The notes under the pieces are model-generated. The model had not been told where the DNA came from and made no database searches. It saw only the letters and a list, made by a program, of their open reading frames with translations. Shown here piece after piece: positions 61,157 through 64,000 of a stretch of DNA of 64,000 nt. The stretch's first letter is position 1, and every line of letters starts with the position of its first letter. The position numbers were made by a program, and so were the translations under genes. The DNA comes from AP-15 sp963777435 (lineage in GTDB: Bacteria > Pseudomonadota > Alphaproteobacteria > ATCC43930 > CGMCC-115725): NCBI GenBank assembly GCA_963777435.1, contig CAVZQT010000003.1, forward strand, positions 1,674,001-1,738,000, in the 5' to 3' direction.

Positions 61157-61292
61157 GCTCTCTTTCCTCTTTCTTTCGCCGCCCCTGCGGCGGACTGCGC
61201 GACATGTCCGCACGCGCCCTCTAGGATCCCGCGGCGGCATAACCTGCCGTGGGTGGCTCCGTTGTCGAGTTGCGTGCCGACCCCCTGTAACC

Positions 61293-61308
61293 AGCAACCG
61301 GCATGCCA
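61293..61308 (-). promoter_or_regulatory. Sigma-54 promoter of the repeat-protein operon
   Basis: Read on the minus strand: TGGCATG (61308-61302), four bases CCGG, TTGCT (61297-61293). This matches the -24/-12 consensus TGGCAYG-N4-TTGCW exactly. The start site would be near 61285, leaving a ~130-base leader before the ATG at 61156. A sigma-54 activator gene lies just upstream. Confidence 0.85.
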
Positions 61309-61402
61309 ATCAAATGACCTCCGAATTACCGGAAAATCCTTAGTTTTTTCAATGTGTTGGGAGTAGCGCGTGGTTAACTCTGTCGCAGGCCGAACGCAGC
61401 GA

Positions 61403-61440
61403 TGAGACAGTTGCGCCGTCTCGCAGTGAGACAGTTGTGC
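61403..61440 (-). promoter_or_regulatory. Paired repeats, likely binding sites of the sigma-54 activator
   Basis: TGAGACAGTTGCGC (61403-61416) and TGAGACAGTTGTGC (61427-61440) are direct repeats 24 bases apart, differing at one position. A GTCTC lies between them and forms an inverted pair with the second GAGAC. They are 95-130 bases upstream of the sigma-54 promoter, the usual distance for activator sites. Confidence 0.7.
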
Positions 61441-61571
61441 TGTAGCCTCACACCCCACCTGAACCGCGGTAGCGCCCCGGCGCGCCACGGCATGGATAGC
61501 GTGGCATGCGGTATAGCCGGCGGCGACGAGCGCAGCCACATGGAGCCGGACACCCAAGCCAGCCGCCACGA

Positions 61572-62708
61572 TCATTGCTCCGGCTCCGGCGCCTGGACCA
61601 GATAATGCTGGCCGAGCTCGATCCGATTGCGCTGCAGCATGCGGTAGAGCGTGGCGCGCGCGACCCCTAGCAGCTGTGCGGTGCGGGTCATGTTAAAGCC
61701 GCTTTCCTGCAATGCCTGCAGGATCGCCTCGCGTTCCCCATCACTGCCCGGCTTGGGCCGTACGTGGACGCGCGCGCGGCTTTGCCTCGGAGCCGGCCGC
61801 GCCGGCATTGGCGCTGTCACTGGCGGCGCCGTTAAGGGCGAAGGGTCGAGACGGAGGTCCGGCACATCCACCAGCGGGCCGTTGGCCATTACCGCCGCGC
61901 GCCTGATCGTCGCGATCAGTTCGCGGACATTGCCGGGCCAGGGATGGGCCAGCATCGCGGCAAAGGCCGCGGGCGTGAAGCCGCGCAACTCGCGCCCCAA
62001 TTCCTGCCCGATCTGGCGCAAAAAGAAAGTGGCTAACACTTCGACATCGCCGTCGCGTTCACGCAGTGGCGGCAAGTGCAGACTCAGCACGTTCAGACGA
62101 TAGTAGAGATCCTCGCGCAATTTGCCGGCGGCGATCGCCTCGCGCAGCCGGACATTGGTCGCGGCGACCACCCGAACATCGACCTTGATCGGCTGGCGCC
62201 CGCCAACCCGCAGGATCTCCCCCTCCTGCAAAAAGCGCAGCAGCAATCCCTGCAGATCGATCGGCATGTCGCCGACCTCGTCAAGAAACAGCGTGCCGCG
62301 ATGGGCGTGCTCGATGTGACCGTGCTTGCGCGCGGTAGCACCGGTGAACGAGCCCTTTTCGTAACCGAACAGTTCGGAGGCGATCAGGGTCGCCGGCACC
62401 GCTGCGCAATTGAGCGCAACATAGGGCCCGGCGGCCCGTCCCGAGCGTTCATGGATAGCGCGCGCCACCAACTCCTTGCCGGTGCCGCTCTCGCCGGTTA
62501 TCAGCACCGGCACGTCGCAGGCGGCAAAGCGGCGCACCTGCTCGAACACTTCGAGCATCGCCGGGCTGTTGCCTACCATGAAAACGGTCGGTGATTCAGC
62601 CACCGGCTTACTCGCGGGCTGCGCTCCACTCTGCGGGATGTTTGCCGGGGTTTGTGTCCACTGCAGCGCTCCCCCACGCAACTGCATGACTGTTTGGCTG
62701 CTACTCAT
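61572..62708 (-). CDS. Sigma-54-dependent transcriptional activator without receiver domain
   Basis: 378 residues from the ATG at 62708 (AGAGGG upstream; a GTG at 62732 adds 8 residues). A ~45-residue N-terminal tail is followed by the AAA+ domain: Walker A GESGTGKELVARAIH, sigma-54 contact loop GYEKGSFTGA, Walker B GTLFLDEVGD, and arginine-finger region AAGKLREDLYYRLNVLSL. The C-terminus is a Fis-type HTH (ALQESGFNMTRTAQLLGV, then ARATLYRML). With no receiver or sensory domain it resembles PspF-type activators, controlled by another protein or constitutively active. Its gene ends 264 bases before the sigma-54 promoter at 61308, so it very probably controls the fibre cluster. Confidence 0.92.
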   Translation of the reverse strand: MSSSQTVMQLRGGALQWTQTPANIPQSGAQPASKPVAESPTVFMVGNSPAMLEVFEQVRRFAACDVPVLITGESGTGKELVARAIHERSGRAAGPYVALNCAAVPATLIASELFGYEKGSFTGATARKHGHIEHAHRGTLFLDEVGDMPIDLQGLLLRFLQEGEILRVGGRQPIKVDVRVVAATNVRLREAIAAGKLREDLYYRLNVLSLHLPPLRERDGDVEVLATFFLRQIGQELGRELRGFTPAAFAAMLAHPWPGNVRELIATIRRAAVMANGPLVDVPDLRLDPSPLTAPPVTAPMPARPAPRQSRARVHVRPKPGSDGEREAILQALQESGFNMTRTAQLLGVARATLYRMLQRNRIELGQHYLVQAPEPEQ

Positions 62709-63251
62709 CAAACCCTCTGCCACCGATCCCACATTGGTTGCGCTTCGGCAAACACCGGGCGCTTTTTGTTAAATTGACAAAGTGCTGATCCGTAGCCGGC
62801 TGGGCGGAGTATCCTCCCTTGCTATCGCTGCTAGACGCCCGACTTGCGCGTAGTCGGCCGCGAACGGCGACGAGCGATCAACCCAAAGGCTGACGTCTGA
62901 AGATCAAGCAATAGCCGGGCCAACACAATTACCCCTTCAGAATCAATTTGTTAGACGGAAATGATAGAGGTCGGGCAAGGGAGCGGCGGTTTTAGGGCAA
63001 AAGAATGTCAAATCCGCCGACGTTCGCCGCGCAATTTCTGACAACCTTTTGGCTTTAAGCCTTAGTTAACCCAGAAGAACCACTTTTAAGAATTTTGTAA
63101 TTCCATATGGTTGGGTTCCGGAACGGTTTCGCGGTGCACCATTTTTGTAAAATTATCCGTCAATATGACTGTGCGCGATACGTAAAAAATCTCGACAGTT
63201 TTAGCAGCTTTTTCGCTTTGTGACGAAAGGGTTAACAAGGAGAAGAGGTAA
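62709..63251. other. Intergenic region between the activator and the sulfotransferase
   Basis: 543 bases with no supported gene; it becomes AT-rich between about 62900 and 63250. The activator promoter must lie here. The only structure noticed is the palindrome GGCTTTAAGCC at 63051-63061. Small frames here show no protein features. Confidence 0.45.
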
Positions 63252-64000
63252 TTATAGGCCCTCAGGGCGGTGCCGAAGCGGTGGCACGCGAGGGCTGATT
63301 TCACAGGCTGTGGGTCTGCCCGCTAGATCTTCTGCTGTCAAAAGGGACCGGAGTTCGCCAAGCCACGGCTGATAGCGCCGCCAGCGCGCCACCGAAGAGG
63401 AATACACCGGCTGGCGCGCCTGCCACAGGCTCGCGGTGCTGAGCGGCCGTTCGTTGCGTTCCGGCTCGAGACATGCCTCCGCCCACGGCCGCCCGGTGAA
63501 CGCGACCAATTCCCGGGTGACTCTTTCCCGATCGGCGACGAGTTTTTCGTACTCGACCTCAAACAGGCATTCGCGCGGCAGCACCGCGCGCCAATGGTCC
63601 ATCAGCCTGACATATTGGCGATAAGCCGCCGCCAGCGCAGCCTTGTCGTTGGTAAACGCCAGCGTTTGCTGAAAGTGAGTAAAATATATCGACAGGCAGG
63701 TGTCGACCGGATGCCGCCGGCATTGCACGATGCGCGCCTTCGGCAGCAGCAAGTGAATGAGGCCGAGATACAGCACGTTGAACGGCAGCTTGTCGATGAC
63801 ACGGGCCGCAGAGGGCGCCAGACGCTGCAGCAACGCTAGGTACTGCCGCGCCAGTTCGCGACCGGCTTCAATCGTCAGATTGGTCGCCTCGCGAACGCTC
63901 GGCGCCAAAGCTTGCGTGATCCAGAACGGCTGTTCGCCGCCGCCGCCGATCTCGGGGTGACGCGACAGGATCTGCTCGACCAGGGTAGTACCGGAGCGCG
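63252..64000 (-). CDS. Sulfotransferase family protein, 5' end outside the window
   Basis: The frame is open to the window edge, so the N-terminus is missing; about 249 residues are visible. The 5'-phosphosulfate-binding loop starts RSGTTLVEQILSRHPEI, right at the edge. The 3'-phosphate site is in RIVQCRRHPVDTCLSIYFTHF, and YEKLVADRERVTRELVAFTG and SLWQARQPVYSSSVARWRRY are typical of the bacterial sulfotransferase group often fused to TPR repeats. It transfers sulfate from PAPS to an unknown acceptor. A TPR part could lie beyond the window. Confidence 0.88.
   Translation of the reverse strand, partial: RSGTTLVEQILSRHPEIGGGGEQPFWITQALAPSVREATNLTIEAGRELARQYLALLQRLAPSAARVIDKLPFNVLYLGLIHLLLPKARIVQCRRHPVDTCLSIYFTHFQQTLAFTNDKAALAAAYRQYVRLMDHWRAVLPRECLFEVEYEKLVADRERVTRELVAFTGRPWAEACLEPERNERPLSTASLWQARQPVYSSSVARWRRYQPWLGELRSLLTAEDLAGRPTACEISPRVPPLRHRPEGL

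Noticed and set aside
60753..61343. 196-codon plus-strand ORF opposite the start of the repeat protein
   Set aside because: Also an antisense shadow; it runs through the sigma-54 promoter region and lacks protein-like composition.
63086..63304. 72-codon minus-strand ORF overlapping the sulfotransferase 3' end
   Set aside because: It lies mostly in AT-rich intergenic DNA and overlaps the real gene in another frame; no features.

Overview
The window is one continuous high-GC chromosomal segment of a bacterium that looks like an alphaproteobacterium. The pointers are a DUF2794 protein, a MucR/Ros zinc-finger regulator, the thrB-rnhA gene pair, a FixJ-type response regulator with three FNR/FixK-type boxes nearby, PHA (polyhydroxyalkanoate) metabolism genes, and a DUF3141-pta-fabI-ackA operon. 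No rRNA, tRNA, transposase, phage or CRISPR signal was seen, so genus-level placement is not possible from this sequence.

Layout. 0-5.4 kb: small ferredoxin, VOC enzyme, hybrid histidine kinase, phosphoribosyltransferase-HAD fusion, and an NMT1-type binding protein. 5.4-12.9 kb is an AT-richer accessory stretch: ricin-type lectin, coiled-coil protein with an HPD motif, CmcJ-like enzyme, a large permuted-papain-fold (YiiX-like) protein, pyruvoyl arginine decarboxylase, and a Gly/Ala-rich exported protein. 13-19.8 kb: mmsA, a frameshifted class III cyclase, CDGSH protein, thrB-rnhA, FixJ-like regulator. 19.2-31.5 kb: three FNR/FixK boxes, in front of an exported protein, a cation/proton antiporter and the DUF3141-pta-fabI-ackA operon, which together look like a low-oxygen regulon. 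A vanadium haloperoxidase lies between them. 31.5-45.8 kb: MscS channel with a cNMP-binding tail (frameshifted), cytochrome b561, alanine dehydrogenase, apt, an Mla-type lipid transport operon whose MCE gene carries an in-frame amber codon, GST, and two cytochrome c genes. 45.8-51 kb: a patatin-like protein that lacks its catalytic dyad, PHB depolymerase, a beta-keto acid cleavage enzyme and a two-subunit CoA transferase, probably a PHB/ketone-body unit. 51-56.4 kb: methyltransferase, peroxiredoxin, YqgE, a VNTR, a racemase-like protein, a MazEF-type toxin-antitoxin pair, an HD-domain protein and a VOC enzyme.

The most interesting region is 56.6-62.7 kb, all on the minus strand. A sigma-54 activator is followed by paired upstream repeats, an exact sigma-54 promoter (TGGCATG-N4-TTGCT), a roughly 700-residue Ser/Thr/Asn/Gly repeat protein, a small exported protein, a stand-alone C39 peptidase, a lipoprotein and another exported protein. 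The small protein and the lipoprotein share a C-terminal beta-type motif. This resembles the logic of the Pseudomonas Fap functional amyloid operon, but with different subunits and no visible outer-membrane exporter.

A cross-cutting observation is that five reading frames (cyclase, MscS-cNMP channel, C39 signal peptide, repeat-protein C-terminus, acyl-CoA ligase remnant) are each broken or only explained by a single-base length change in a run of G or C. This is either assembly error or a genuine mutational signature, and it must be settled before these genes are called pseudogenes.
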